Origin: Incurvaria masculella
Taxonomy: Eukaryota; Arthropoda; Insecta; Lepidoptera; Incurvariidae
Reading direction: 5' to 3'
Assembly: GCA_946894095.1 (NCBI GenBank)
Contig: OX335652.1
Span: 10,129,001 to 10,193,000 of the forward strand
DNA: 64,000 nt
In this document: piece by piece, positions 1 through 10,794 of the stretch
How the letters are laid out: every line of letters begins with the position of its first letter
Position numbering within the stretch: position 1 is the first letter of the stretch
Translations under genes and position numbers: made by a program
Notes under the pieces: generated by a model
What the model was told of the DNA's origin: nothing
The model's input: the letters and a program-made list of their open reading frames with translations, nothing else
Database searches by the model: none

Positions 1-303
1 ATATTTGGTAAATCCACATTGCTTTACAGTTCCTGAATGCGGCAGAAGAAAAATAAACGTCGCCCTCGCCGTTTTACAATCATTCTGAAGACACTCTGAT
101 ATTATTTAGGAAACAGTTTATAACCTTTCTGGTTCCAGAGTGATTGAAAAGTAGTTTCGTGCCTTTTTTTCAAAATGTTTCCAAAGTGCTTCCAGAGTAA
201 AACTAGAGTGAATTTAAGGTGGATTCAGAGTGAATTTGAAATGTTTCCTTCGTGAATTTACAGTACTTTTTAAATGAATCCGAAGTGTGTCCAGAGAACC
301 TCT
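1..303. other. AT-rich stretch with short imperfect repeats
   Basis: I see no gene here. Short variants of CAGAGTGAATTT and AAATGTTTCC recur several times between about 130 and 300, so it may be a decayed tandem repeat. It ends where the inverted-repeat element at 304 begins. Confidence 0.4.
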
Positions 304-1837
304 CCGTGAAAAAAAAATTCTGATCAGACCTGATATGGCCTGATATGAAAATTGGCCATATCAGACTTGATATGGCCTGATCAGGGCTGATATGGCCATA
401 TCAAGATGTTCACAAACGCAAAGCATAAAAATTTTTATAATTCTTGGATTTATAATGTTGTCTAAGAAATATGAATGACAAAAATTATTAGTCGTTGACT
501 CAAAACGGATTTTAGTTGTTTACAGAACTAAAATCAAAACTAGATACGCTCTGTTAAAAAGTACACAAATCGTACTCTTTTTGGAACGTAACACCTCAAA
601 GTCAAGTATCTAGGAAAGAAACAATTCCGCGATCATGCGCCATCTATCGAAGATTTTTAATACTAGTTTTGACAATGCGGAACATGTGATTGCTGCGTGG
701 TGATGTCTTTGTAACTAACTAATATGTTGTCAAATTTTCAAATATTTGATTGATTATTTGAATTTATTCCAAAATTATCAAATGATTTTAATAACCCAGG
801 AATTTTTTTTTTATAAAATTTTGTAAATTTTATAATATTCTGTAAATTTTTATGTAATTTTATGAGAATTCATAAATCTCTTGTCGCGGATCAAGATTTT
901 GATTTCTTGAATTTTATAAAATGTTATAAAATTTTATCAAAATATATAAAATTTTATCAAAATATATAAAATTTTATCAAAATTTATACTATTTTATAAA
1001 ATTCAAGCACTGAATTTTATAAGATTTCATGAAATTTCATAAAATTTTACGAAACTTTATAAAACTCCTGTCACGAATCAAAGATTCGATTCCTTACATT
1101 TTATAAAATTTTATAAAAATTCATACAATTGTATGAAACTCAAGTACTAAATTTTTGTAGATTTTATATTATTTCACATTTTATGAAATTTTATAAAAAT
1201 TCATAAAATTCTAGCCACGGATCGAATATTTGATTCCCTACATTTCATAAAATGTTAAAAAAAATTATAAAAATTTATACAATTTTACAAAACTCAAGTA
1301 CCTATTTTTAGGATAATGTATAAAACTTCATAAAATTGTATTGAAATTGATTAAATTTCATCCAATTTTATGAATATCTATAAAATTCTTGTCATCAATC
1401 CAAGATTTGACTCCGCAAATTGTGTAAAGAGTTACAGAATGTTATAGAAATTGATACAATTTTGTAAAATTGAGGTTCTAAATTGTTTGAGATTTTATAA
1501 AATTTCATATAATTTTATTAAATTTTATGAAATGTCATCAAATTTCTGTTCTTGTAACGGTGTTGAAATATTTATCAGGAAATATAATTTCCAAATATTT
1601 AGTCGAGTATTATTACAATCATTTGAAAATTTTGAGTTAACGACTAATGTTTTTTGTCGTTTATATTTTATAGACAACATTATAAATCGAAAAAATTATA
1701 AATTTTATTTATGCTTTGCGTTTATCTACATTATGATCAGGCCATATCAAGTCTGATATGGCCAATTTTCATATCAGGCCATATCAAGCCTAATATGAGC
1801 GGTCCATATCAGGTCTGATCAGAATATTTTTTCACGG
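304..1837. mobile_element. 1.5 kb element with about 200-bp terminal inverted repeats
   Basis: The left arm (304-505) and right arm (1630-1837) are imperfect inverted copies. Both start CCGTGAAAAA, then ATTCTGATCAGACCTGATATGG, and continue through a shared segment around AACGCAAAGCATAAA as far as GTCGTTAACTCAAAA. The interior is AT-rich tandem repeat with no coding capacity. This is the layout of a non-autonomous terminal-inverted-repeat DNA transposon. I could not find a clean target duplication, so the superfamily is unknown. Confidence 0.6.
780..1510. repeat. diverged AT-rich tandem repeat, about four units
   Basis: Runs of ATAAAATTTTATAAAATT alternate with two landmarks. One, resembling GTCGCGGATCAAGATTTTGATT, recurs near 882, 1068, 1210 and 1389. 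The other, resembling AACTCAAGTACTAAATTTT, recurs near 1003, 1137, 1290 and 1469. Spacing is roughly 135-185 bp, so this is a diverged satellite-like filling of the inverted-repeat element. Confidence 0.5.
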
Positions 1838-1853
1838 GTTACATCGGGTCAGA

Positions 1854-2278
1854 TCCGAAAATATTTCCACAGAGTGAATTCATGAATGATCAAAGTCATA
1901 TATGATCCTATCAAATCATATCCGGCCTGATAAAATTATATTAGAACATATCAAAAACTTATAAACGGGCTTATCAAATTATGTTAGGCTATATTAAGCC
2001 ATATCAGAACATATCAACAAAATATATACAAGCATGTCGAATTATATCAGCCCAGATCAAATTATATCAGGCCAGATTAAGCCTGATCAAATCTGATCAA
2101 GCTTTATTAGGCCTGATATGGTCAATTTCCATATCAGGTCATATCAGGTTATATCAGGACCTATTAAAAATTATATATGGACATATCAGACCATATCGGG
2201 CCTGATATGATTATATCAAAAATTTTGATAAGGCCACATCAAGACATATCAGGTCTGATCAAAATATTTTTTCACGGG
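1854..2278. repeat. cluster of ATATCAGGCCTGATATG palindromic motifs
   Basis: The motifs ATATCAGG, CCTGATAT and CTGATCAA occur many times, as in the arms of the preceding element. The stretch ends at 2262-2278 with AATATTTTTTCACGGG, the same terminus as at 1837. It is probably a second, degenerate or truncated copy. The short reading frames across it come from the repeat motif. Confidence 0.45.
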
Positions 2279-2281
2279 TCA

Positions 2282-2487
2282 CGCTTTTTTCTGTACATTT
2301 TCGAAAGTCATTTGAGTGTCCTCAAAAAAAAAAATCAGCGTGGTCAAGGAACATTAACTTTTTTTTTTCATGCCTAAACCTATGTCGATGGTCACAAAAA
2401 AAATTATTTGGAAGTCTTATGTCAGTCGAAAGACCTTAAGCTTTTTTCTGCATATTGTCGGAAGTCGCCTGAGTCTCCTCAAAATTT
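2282..2487 (+). repeat. two direct copies of a 45-bp motif
   Basis: The segments 2282-2326 and 2439-2485 share GCTTTTTTCTG, TCGRAAGTCR and TGAGTSTCCTCAAAA in the same order. I see no coding function. Confidence 0.4.
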
Positions 2488-4556
2488 CAACTAGTGTTTG
2501 TTTAATTGTTGCCACAATTATGTAACGACTGAGAGTTCTCAAAACTTCACTCGATATAAGCTACAATTGACATAAATGTACTAAGAGCTCTAAACTGAAA
2601 AATGTCTTGGACATATTCTAAAAAGTTTCCGGTCTTACTAAAGCCTATGCTAAAAATGTTTTCAAATCATTTCGAGAACACTTTAATTTCATTCTGGATA
2701 CACTTTGGTTTCATTCTGGATCCATTCTGCAGCGACTTTGGCTACCATTCACGCGGAAAAATGACTTCGAGAGATGATGGGATCTCTTGGTTCATACTCA
2801 CTTCCATTTCCCAAAAAAAAAAAAACAATTTGTGATTGTGTGAACCGGACGGAAATAGAATGTTCAATACGCCGCAGCCACGTCCGTAGATTGTGACGGC
2901 ATGCAGTTTAATACGAAAATACGTTTTTCTTTGAAGCCGTAAACGTAGTTGACGCCTGATTAATGAGATGACTGCAACGTGTTATCAGGCATTTTAACGG
3001 AAAGATAGTAAACAGCGTTGTTATAAATAATCAGAAAAACAGCTGAAAAGTTGTGTTGCGTCGTAGGTCATAAAGGTCCATGTACTTTAGTCAAAGAAAT
3101 GCAGACGCGCATATACGTTGGAAAATACTAAGAAGCGATGTTTTTTCTAGCGGCGGTAAACATTATAGTTTAATGCCCTTGGAAGCGTAAAGAAGTTTTC
3201 CAGTTTTTGAGCTAAGGCGACACCAAAAATAGCTTTGCTTAATCAAATAGAAAAAAACCACACTTTTACCTCGACGTTTTCATAACTTTCTACATTAAAA
3301 AGTTTCCTGGTAACGGACTGTTTTAACACTGCTTATTCTTGGTTTCGGACATGTGTCACTGAGTTTTGTATTGTATCCCAAGTGATAAGTTAGAATTTTC
3401 AATCTATGAACAGGAGTTGAAAACAATGTAAGCCTCCTCTGAAGTACCTAAACAAAGTGACAGATTTTAGGGACGTTTTAGCGGCATCGCATATACGAGA
3501 TTATTGCTATGACAGCCATACATACATAGCTAAGGGGTTTAGGTGCAGTATTCTCCTTTGAACATCAATATTGTTTCCTTCCATATTCTCCCCGATGTCA
3601 TAACCCTGACTGCTGCAGTTGTTCAATTCCAGTCAGTGTTTATTTAAAATAACTTTAGTCAAGTCTTTTACTAGTCGACTAATTGACAGATATAAGTGCT
3701 AATAAATACTGTTTTACTAATATTTTATCTTCATTGTAAGTTTGTAAAAGTTGTTCTAAATGTCTAAGGTCCGGGGTACAGTCTTTGCACGTGATATGAT
3801 TTCTGTCTTCACTTTTTCACCCATCAGATCACTTTTCCCCATTCTTCTCCCTTCATAGCCAATTGCAAGTGCTCCTGCATGACTTGATATTTGGGTAGAA
3901 GTTGTTCTTAGACCAAGAACTTTCCGTTTTGTGGTTTATATAGTTTTCCATTCGTTTGTAAAACATTATTCCGCCTTGTAGTTTCCTTTCTAATCAAATA
4001 TTTTTCTTGGCAATCTACTCTTTTTCTGTTTTTAATCATAGTTCAGAATCTATCCATGAAAGGTAAAACTTCACATAAGTATTCTCTTGAAATTTTAATC
4101 TTTCAGACAAGCCATTTTAGCGATTTAAGCATCCTACAGATAGTTAAATTGAAGTTGAGCTACTATCAAATAGCCGGCAAATAAAACAAGAAGCGCGATC
4201 TTTGTAAACTGAGCATATTAACCAGCTGCTTGCAATTTTTTTTGTGAAAGAAAGTGAGAAGTGTCCAGAAGGTTGGTGGAGATTTATTGAATTCCCTCAC
4301 TTGTTTTTTCACATTTTAAACATGGTTGCATATTGTGTGATGAAGTCATAAGTCTGAAATCGTTTTTGCCTGATAGGAATGTGGTTGTTTCCTGTCTATT
4401 TATAAATTTCAAATATCGTTACTTACAACGCCTGTATGGACAACATTGCGAATTTTGATCACACGGAAAGGAGTTTTTCTAAGCTTAAGATAGTAAAAAC
4501 CTATCTGCGATTGACAATATTTCAATTTATATTGACAAACTTAGCAACTTTGTCAA
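2488..4556. other. no gene recognised
   Basis: AT-rich DNA with only short chance reading frames and no splice-bounded exon or terminal repeats that I could recognise. Two copies of a motif like TTTCATTCTGGATMCA lie near 2690-2725. The right edge is set by the Helitron 5' terminus at 4557. Confidence 0.4.
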
Positions 4557-5150
4557 TCTATACTATTATAAAAAGAGGAAAGGTTTGTTTGTTTGTTTAT
4601 ATGAACCGAATAGGCTCTGAAAGTACTGAACGGATTTGAAAAATTATTTCACCGTTGGAAAGCTACAGTCTACCCGAAGGACATAGGCTATGTTTTATCT
4701 TAAAAAACTAGGGATCCTTACCAAAACTCCGATAACGTAACCCTAGGTGCAAAAAAAATACCAAGAATGTTCCTTGCATCGCGTGCGCTGCGAAAACTAT
4801 TCACGCTAGAACAAAATCATGTACTACAATTTTATAGAACACATTATTATCTACAAAAAATGTCTATTATACTAAAATTAAAATTTAAAATTTAACTAAT
4901 TATTATAGGAATGACACAATAAGTGTGCATTTATTTTAAAATAAATATTTAAATACCGCCGCTAGAAAAGGCTCTTTATTTGTACCTAGATATTAATCCT
5001 TATCAATATTCAAAAAGTTATTTTCAGAACTAGACCCATTAATATATGTTGTACATTTAGTTATCCTAATAAATTAGTGATTTAAAGAGTTTTTATGATT
5101 TTTGATTAAATACTTTTTAGTTGTAGGTTATAATAGTAGTTGTAGGTAGC

Positions 5151-5297
5151 TAATAACAGTTAAACATGTTTGAAAAATGTTACGGCTTTTCAAGCGGCAG
5201 GAAGATACATTCTCCAAAGACATTCTCAAAAGCCGTAAAATTTTTCAAACATGTCTAACGACCGCGGTAATCTCAACAGTATCATAATAACAGTTAA
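5151..5297. mobile_element. small foldback element flanked by a 13-bp direct repeat
   Basis: Arms at 5159-5190 and 5227-5259 are inverted copies sharing AAACATGTTTGAAAAAT and ACGGCTTTT. Identical TAATAACAGTTAA sequences flank the structure at 5151-5163 and 5285-5297. The duplication suggests insertion or local duplication. 13 bp is longer than most DNA-transposon target duplications. Confidence 0.45.
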
Positions 5298-5552
5298 GCT
5301 AATTATTTAGTGAAAAATAAAAAAACATCAAATAATGTTTACTTCCTGGCTTTAACTCATTAAATTATTTATTTAATGGCTTTGTTTTGTGGTTATGACC
5401 TTTTTACAATAATTAATAGTATGAAAAATACATAAAAGTAAAAAATACAAAAAAAGGAAAAAAATACAAAAAAATATATTCACAAAATTGGTTATTTTTA
5501 TTTCAAATATTTAAATGTAGGTATATGCTCTTTTATTAGGAACTCTACGTAA

Positions 5553-5890
5553 TAATAATAATAATAAACTGTTTATTAGATGAAACTTATACATACATTC
5601 TTAGAGTAGACTTAACATAATTGAACAAGTGTTCGTTTCATCTAATGGGCCACCATATTGCCTTGAGGCAATCTCTTCCTGGCCACCCATTAGATTTAAC
5701 AACATAATTTAGGTAGGTGAATAAGTGAAGTAAGCATTAACTTAAGATTAAAACATGCGACAATTTAAAACTAAAAGAAACATAATTTTAACAAACATCA
5801 TAAATCATAAATCAGGCATACAAGGAGCAAGCAGATCAATAATACACACCAACCGAAGGCAACAACTGGATCGATATTGAGGTAGGTCAG
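5553..5890 (-). mobile_element. 3' end of a non-LTR retrotransposon (minus strand)
   Basis: Read on the minus strand, this is a 3' untranslated segment with a palindromic core, around ATCTAATGGGTGGCCAGGAAG and GGTGGCCCATTAGAT. It ends in a (TTA)n tail, seen on the plus strand as AATAATAATAATAATAATA at 5553-5568. This layout is common for 5'-truncated LINE copies in Lepidoptera. No coding part remains. Confidence 0.45.
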
Positions 5891-6002
5891 ATGTAACTCT
5901 GGAGATAGTACTTTTTAAACGAACTTTGAAAATATATAAGGTTTCAGAGTCGCGTATGTCAGACGGTAATTAAGGGTACCGGTAACGACGGTAACTGTAC
6001 CG

Positions 6003-6977
6003 TTAATTTAGCTCATGGTTACACTCCCTACTTTTTAATGTTTGGACGGGAGCCAGTTTTAAATGGGCAGTGTTTTCAATCTGCGGAACCAAAAACGTTA
6101 GATGAGGTCGAAATAGCTGATCGTGAAGGGTATACGAAGTCTCTTCTAGAACTCAAAGTCATTTTCGATAAGGTTCAAAATCAGTTGTTGAAGGGATTCG
6201 CAAAGAATGCCAAATATTATAACTTGCGAAGACGTCACGTCAGTTATCAAGTCGGAGACGTAATCTGGCGGCGAGTCTAAAGCGACTGACTTTTTTAGTC
6301 AAAAGTTAGCCCCTCGTTTTGTCAAAAACAGAATTGCTGCCAAGATATCAGATGTCAGCTACACTGTAGCAGACCTTAAGGCGGCCCAACCCGGCGGGCC
6401 TAACTCATTCGCGGGCACAGTACAAAACCGTGCTGTTACGCTCTGGGACCTTCTCTGTTTCAAAAAATAAGACAGGCTCCGTGATGAGGAAGATGCAACA
6501 TGTCCACAAAAAAGACAATGTGCATAGTGTATGATTTGGTAAGATTTACGAAAATTTTAATTTCAAAACGACTTATAGCTAAAAGTAAACCACGACCGCT
6601 GTAGTCAAAAATCTAACAAAAACCAAATAGATCATAAATCTTGATTAAATAAGCTATGTCTGATGACTAATCTTTTTACGATATTCTAACTTTGTCATTG
6701 CGTAATCCACCTCCAAAGTTATCGTATAAAACGCGCGAAAAAATCGAACTTTCGGACCTTATAACTTAGAAACCAAACACAATTTTACAATGCCAATGGT
6801 CATCAGACATCTAGTTCGATCAAATAAAGCTATTTTGAGCAAAATTTTGGATCTCTGACAAGAAATATGGGCGTGATCTTCTTTCCCCTTTTGTATGGGG
6901 AGATGAGCGGGTTGGGCCACCTTAATGGCAAAATTTTGGGAAATTATCACGTGAAAGATCTTGTTAAGACTTAATTG
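6003..6977 (+). pseudogene. Gypsy-type integrase C-terminal fragment, interrupted
   Basis: The frame around 6003-6280 encodes the end of a retroelement integrase: a HGYTP-like step, MFGREPV, and a basic C-terminal stretch ending VGDVIWRR. A one-base frameshift near 6272-6276 moves the continuation into another frame up to 6375. A 546-bp TTAA element then interrupts it, and the last codons (motif YHVKDL) resume at 6926 and stop at 6975-6977. The catalytic core of the integrase is missing. In the family this enzyme inserts the retroelement DNA. Here it is dead. The fragment lies upstream of gag, the wrong order for one intact element. Confidence 0.7.
6376..6925 (+). mobile_element. TTAA-flanked non-autonomous element, family I, copy A
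   Basis: TTAA occurs at 6376-6379 and 6922-6925, with about 14-bp inverted ends resembling GGYGGCCCAACCCG. The 542-bp body has no transposase. Taking out the body and one TTAA rejoins the Gypsy integrase frame exactly, so TTAA is the target duplication, as used by piggyBac-type transposases. Three more copies lie at 10145, 56723 and 59236. The superfamily is inferred from the duplication only. Confidence 0.75.
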
Positions 6978-7249
6978 CCGAGACCTATAAGGCTATTCTG
7001 ATTATGTGTGTGTGTTGTTTTTTTTACCAGTAATTTAATTGTGTTTTTTTTTCTTGAATTTTCCTTTTAAAAAAAAATTTGTTTTCGTTGTGCTCAAATT
7101 TTTTTTTGTTAGAAACGGGGTATTGTAACGGATTTAATTTCAGTACAGAGTCCACATAGGAATTTTACTAATTTCAAATTTCCCTCTAATTCTACCTACC
7201 CACGGTTTTCGGCCTCAAGACGAAAAAAACGAAAAGAAAAAACACTCTT
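6978..7249. other. AT-rich linker, possible LTR remnant
   Basis: A purine run (GAAACGGGG, near 7114) is followed by TTGTAACGG, which resembles a polypurine tract next to an LTR start. Only about 100 bases separate it from the gag-like frame and I find no convincing LTR end or primer-binding site. It could be a shared or largely deleted LTR between two tandem copies. Confidence 0.25.
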
Positions 7250-8260
7250 GTGGCGGGTGCGACCGAAGTGCCTGCTAATTATGAGACTGAGAAGATTTAC
7301 TGCTGTTTTGGACAAGTTTGTTTTTCTTACGAGACTTTCACGGTTGTGCAAAGTGAAGTGTTGTGCCACAAGTGTGGGCAAACCATAGTTTTGTTGAGGC
7401 GCCCAACAAACCAAGAAGAGGAAGGGCCGGCAGGACACCACACCGCCCTATCACCTGAGCTAGCCGTGTCATATTAAGTGGATGTGCAAGGTACTCCAAA
7501 CTTTTCATTATCAAATGTGCCCTGGCGAAAAACCGGCGTTACAATTTGGCGCAGCACCGAGCAGGTACTTCTCCGAGGCTTCCCCGATTTACTCTCAGAT
7601 TTTGCTTTAAAATGGTACCGCAGTGTTAAAGCGGGAATCCATACTTGGACGCAGCTGAAGAACGCTCTCCTAGTTCAGTTTGAAAAATCAAACTACCAGT
7701 TTACTCTCGACTTGGAAATTCGTACTCGAAAGCAGAGGGAACATGAATCAATCAGTGAGTTCGTTATTGAGCTCCGTCACTTGGCCTCTCGTCTCAAAGC
7801 ACCCCTCAGTGATGCTATTTTCTTGGATATTTTAAAATATAACTCATTGCCTTGCTACCTAAATGTCATAGCCTCAAATATGATGTCATCAGTGGATGAA
7901 TTCGTAGCACTTTGTCGAAATTATGAAGAACTGTCGCACCGGAAGAGGACCCTGCAAGAACCCGGAAAGGTTCGGAGGCAAGTGGCTGCCATGGCTGAAG
8001 TTGGTCATACTGCCGATGCGAACACCCACGCTGTGGTAGATGCGCCTGCAGCAGTAATTACTGCACCCATGAGCACCCTACAGTCAGTACTTTGTCTCAA
8101 GTGCAAGCAGCCCGGTCACAACTATCGCTTTTGTCCTAACATCAAGGTGCCCGTTTGCTTTAACTGTGGTGCTCTCAATGTGACCACTACACAATGTTCA
8201 CAGTGTGCGGGCAACAACACACTCGCATCAAAAACTTCTTCGGCTTCAAAAAACGCTTAG
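7250..8260 (+). pseudogene. Gypsy-type gag with in-frame stop
   Basis: One frame runs from at least 7250 to 8260 and is broken by TAA at 7475-7477. The part after the stop (260 codons) has a capsid-like region with LLRGFPDLL and ALKWYRS, then two zinc knuckles: CLKCKQPGHNYRFCP (CX2CX4HX4C) and a second cysteine cluster starting CFNCG. In the family, Gag coats the element RNA and forms the particle. No proper ATG is visible at the start. Protease and RT follow in different frames. I call it a decayed copy. Confidence 0.75.
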
Positions 8261-8411
8261 AGCGGTGCGCTACTCCTCAAATGCATTGTAATTTTGACTC
8301 ACACTCACATGAGTGGTCAAGCTGGTTAAAATTTATAACCAATTTTTTTTCTACTAATAGTGTGCGCTAGCACCGTTTCTTTCTTCTAAACTTAATGATC
8401 GGCGTCCATAC

Positions 8412-8741
8412 GTGCATATCAAAGTATTGGACACTGAATTTACTGGTCTTTTAGATAGCGGCGCTCAGGCTTGTATTTTGGGCTCTGGTCTACACAAAAA
8501 GTTTGAAGGTATGGGATTTGTTGTTCAGCCAACTTATAAAAAAGCTGCCACCGCTGATGGCAGCGCTCAACATGTTTTAGGTTCTTTGGTCCTGCCTGTT
8601 ACTTCTGATGACAGAACCATGGAAATAGAATTTCTTATTGCTCCTAAAATTAAAATTCCTATAATTCTCGGTATTGATTTCTGGAGGGCTTTTGACATAG
8701 TCACTTCTAAATTATACCTCGGACGTGAATCAGCTAGGTGA
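8412..8741 (+). pseudogene. Gypsy-type aspartic protease
   Basis: The 109-codon frame has the retropepsin active-site motif LLDSGAQ near residue 14 and the second conserved block IILGIDF near residue 85. Proteases of this type cleave the Gag-Pol polyprotein. The frame is open somewhat upstream of the first GTG and overlaps the RT frame at 8725-8741. It is in a different frame from both neighbours, so several frameshifts have accumulated. About 150 bp of noncoding-looking sequence separates it from gag. Confidence 0.7.
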
Positions 8742-10011
8742 AGTGAGAACTATCATTTTTGCCAATGAACCTCCTCCGCAACACCAGAAGATCATCACTC
8801 TTAAAAATATGTTTTTGTCTGTTTCTTTGGAAAAATGTGGCTTGGGAAAAACAGATCTCGTGGAAAATGAAATCAAGACCGAGGGTCCACCGATTAAGCA
8901 GAGGTATTATCCACTCTCACCGCTAAAGCAAAAATTACTGGAAAGCGAGCTCGACTCCATGCTAGCTTTAGGTGTGGTGCGACCATCCCGTTCTTCTTGG
9001 TCTAATCCCGTTATTATTGTTCCCAAAAAGGATGGTACTGCTAGATTTTGTTTAGACTCTCGTCGGCTGAATTCGGTCACCGTAAAAGATTCTTATCCCC
9101 TACCATATACAAGTCGGATTTTGGACAATCTACGTAATGCTCGCTATCTTTCCTCCGTAGACCTCTCCAAAGCCTTTTGGCAGATACCACTGGAAGCTTC
9201 CTCTTGCCAAAAGACTGCCTTTGTCGTGCCAGGTCGTGGCCTGTATGAATTTACTCGCATGCCTTATGGTGTGTCGAATGCTCCAGGTGAACTACAGAGA
9301 TTAGCCGACAAATTATTTGGCCCTGAATTTGATGGTAAGGTTTTTTGTTTTATGGATGACATTATTATTTTAGCAGCAACATTTGATGAACACTTGGCTC
9401 TTTTGCGCCAAGTCTTCCTCAGGATTAAAGAGGCTGGCCTGATCGTAAACTTTCAGAAATGTGAGTTTTTCAAAAAAGAATTACGTTATTTGGGCTATAT
9501 AGTGGACAGCCAGGGACTTCGCACCGATCCTGGAAAAATTGATGCCGTCAAGAACTACCCATCGCCCGTAAATGCTAAGCAAGTTCGGAGTTTTATTGGA
9601 CTTTGCTCCTACTATAGACGTTTTATTTGTAACTTCTCAACCTTGGCTGCTCCCTTGACCAAGCTTACTGGTGGTCGGCGAGGTAACAGTAATTTTGTTT
9701 GGAGCGATGAGGCAGCTGCTGCCTTCTTGGAGTTGAAACAAGCTCTGGTGAGCGCCCCGGTACTCAGTTGTCCGGAATTCTCACGTCCATTCTCTATTCA
9801 TTGCGATGCGAGTGGAGTAGGCATTGGCGGAGTCCTTGTTCAGGCTGATGCCAGGGCCACTGAGCACCCAGTGGCCTATTTTTCCAGGATGCTCACTAAG
9901 TGTGAGCGTAATTATAGTGTTACTGAGAGGGAACTTCTTGCGGTTTTAGATTCTATCCATGCATTCCGTCAGTACATTGAATATGGTCATTTTACTGTAG
10001 TTTTACAATAA
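8725..10011 (+). pseudogene. Gypsy-type reverse transcriptase and truncated RNase H
   Basis: The 428-codon frame carries the Ty3/Gypsy RT blocks in order: ARFCLDSRRLN, YPLPY, SSVDLSKAFWQIPL, the catalytic FMDDI near residue 208 (9352-9366), then YLGYIV and RSFIGLCSYYRRF. The RNase H domain starts at FSIHCDASG and stops after FTVVLQ, where homology ends about 80 bp before the Helitron 3' terminus. The catalytic aspartates look intact, but RNase H is cut short and integrase is absent downstream. Gag and protease lie upstream in other frames. Confidence 0.85.
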
Positions 10012-10144
10012 GGGGTTTATTTGTGTATCATTGTGTCAAAATAATATTTTTTCAATTATATTATGCCCGTGCAAAGCCGGGACGGGCTGCTAGTTTAAAA
10101 TAAAATTGCGGAAAACATAGACTTTGTTATCTTAATTTTGTCTC

Positions 10145-10694
10145 TTAAGGTGGCCCATCCCGCTCATCTCCCCATACAAAAGGGGAAAGAAGATCACGCC
10201 CATATTTCTTGTTAGAGATCCAAATTTTTTCTCAAAATAGCTTTATTTGATCGAACTAGATGTCTGATGACCATTGGCATTGTAAAATTGTGTTTGGTTT
10301 CTAAGTTATAAGGTCCGAAAGTTCGAATTTTTCGCGCGTTTTTTACAATAACTTTGGAGGTGGATTACGCAATGATAAAGTAAGAAAATCTTAAAAAGAT
10401 TAGTCATCAGACATAGCTTATTTAATCAAGATTAATAATCTGTTGGTTTTTGTTAGATTTTTGACTACAGCGGTCGTTGTTTACTTTTAGCTATAAGTCG
10501 TTTTGAAATCAAAATTTTCGTAAATCTTACCAAATCATACACTACGCACATTGTCTTTTTTTGTGGACATTTTGCATCTTCATCATCACGAAGCCTGTCT
10601 TTTTCATTGAAACAGAGAAGGTCCCAGAGCGTAACCGCACGGTTTTGTACAGTGTCCGCGAATGAGTTCGTTCCGCCGTGTTGGGCCACCTTAA
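10145..10694 (-). mobile_element. TTAA-flanked element, family I, copy B
   Basis: TTAA lies at 10145-10148 and 10691-10694 around a 542-bp body that aligns over its length with copy A in the opposite orientation. Ends read GGTGGCCCATCCCG and RC GGTGGCCCAACACG. It sits about 50 bp beyond the Helitron 3' end. No transposase is present. Confidence 0.75.
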
Positions 10695-10794
10695 TAAAAT
10701 AGTTTGCCGAAAGAAAGACTAGAAAATAAAAATTGTATTTGCTTCTTTTAAATAAATGGTTATTAAATACAATTTTTTGCGCCCAATGATATAT

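Larger units (their letters stand above)
4557..10093 (+). mobile_element. Helitron-bounded 5.5 kb segment
   Basis: The left end reads TCTATACTATTATAAAAAGAGG followed by GGTTTGTTTGTTTG, the 5' start typical of non-autonomous lepidopteran Helitrons. The right end has a GC hairpin (GCCCGTGCAAAGCCGGGACGGGC, 10068-10088) followed by CTAG at 10090-10093. The base before the left end is A and the base after the right end is T, fitting Helitron insertion between A and T. No Rep/helicase ORF is present. The interior holds a foldback, a LINE 3' end, Gypsy fragments and a TTAA element. These could be later insertions or captured cargo. The two ends could also belong to different Helitrons. Confidence 0.6.

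Noticed and set aside
7399..7420. Primer-binding-site-like GGCGCCCAAC and TGGCGCAGCACCGAGCAGG (7546)
   Set aside because: Both lie inside the gag-like frame with no LTR end before them.
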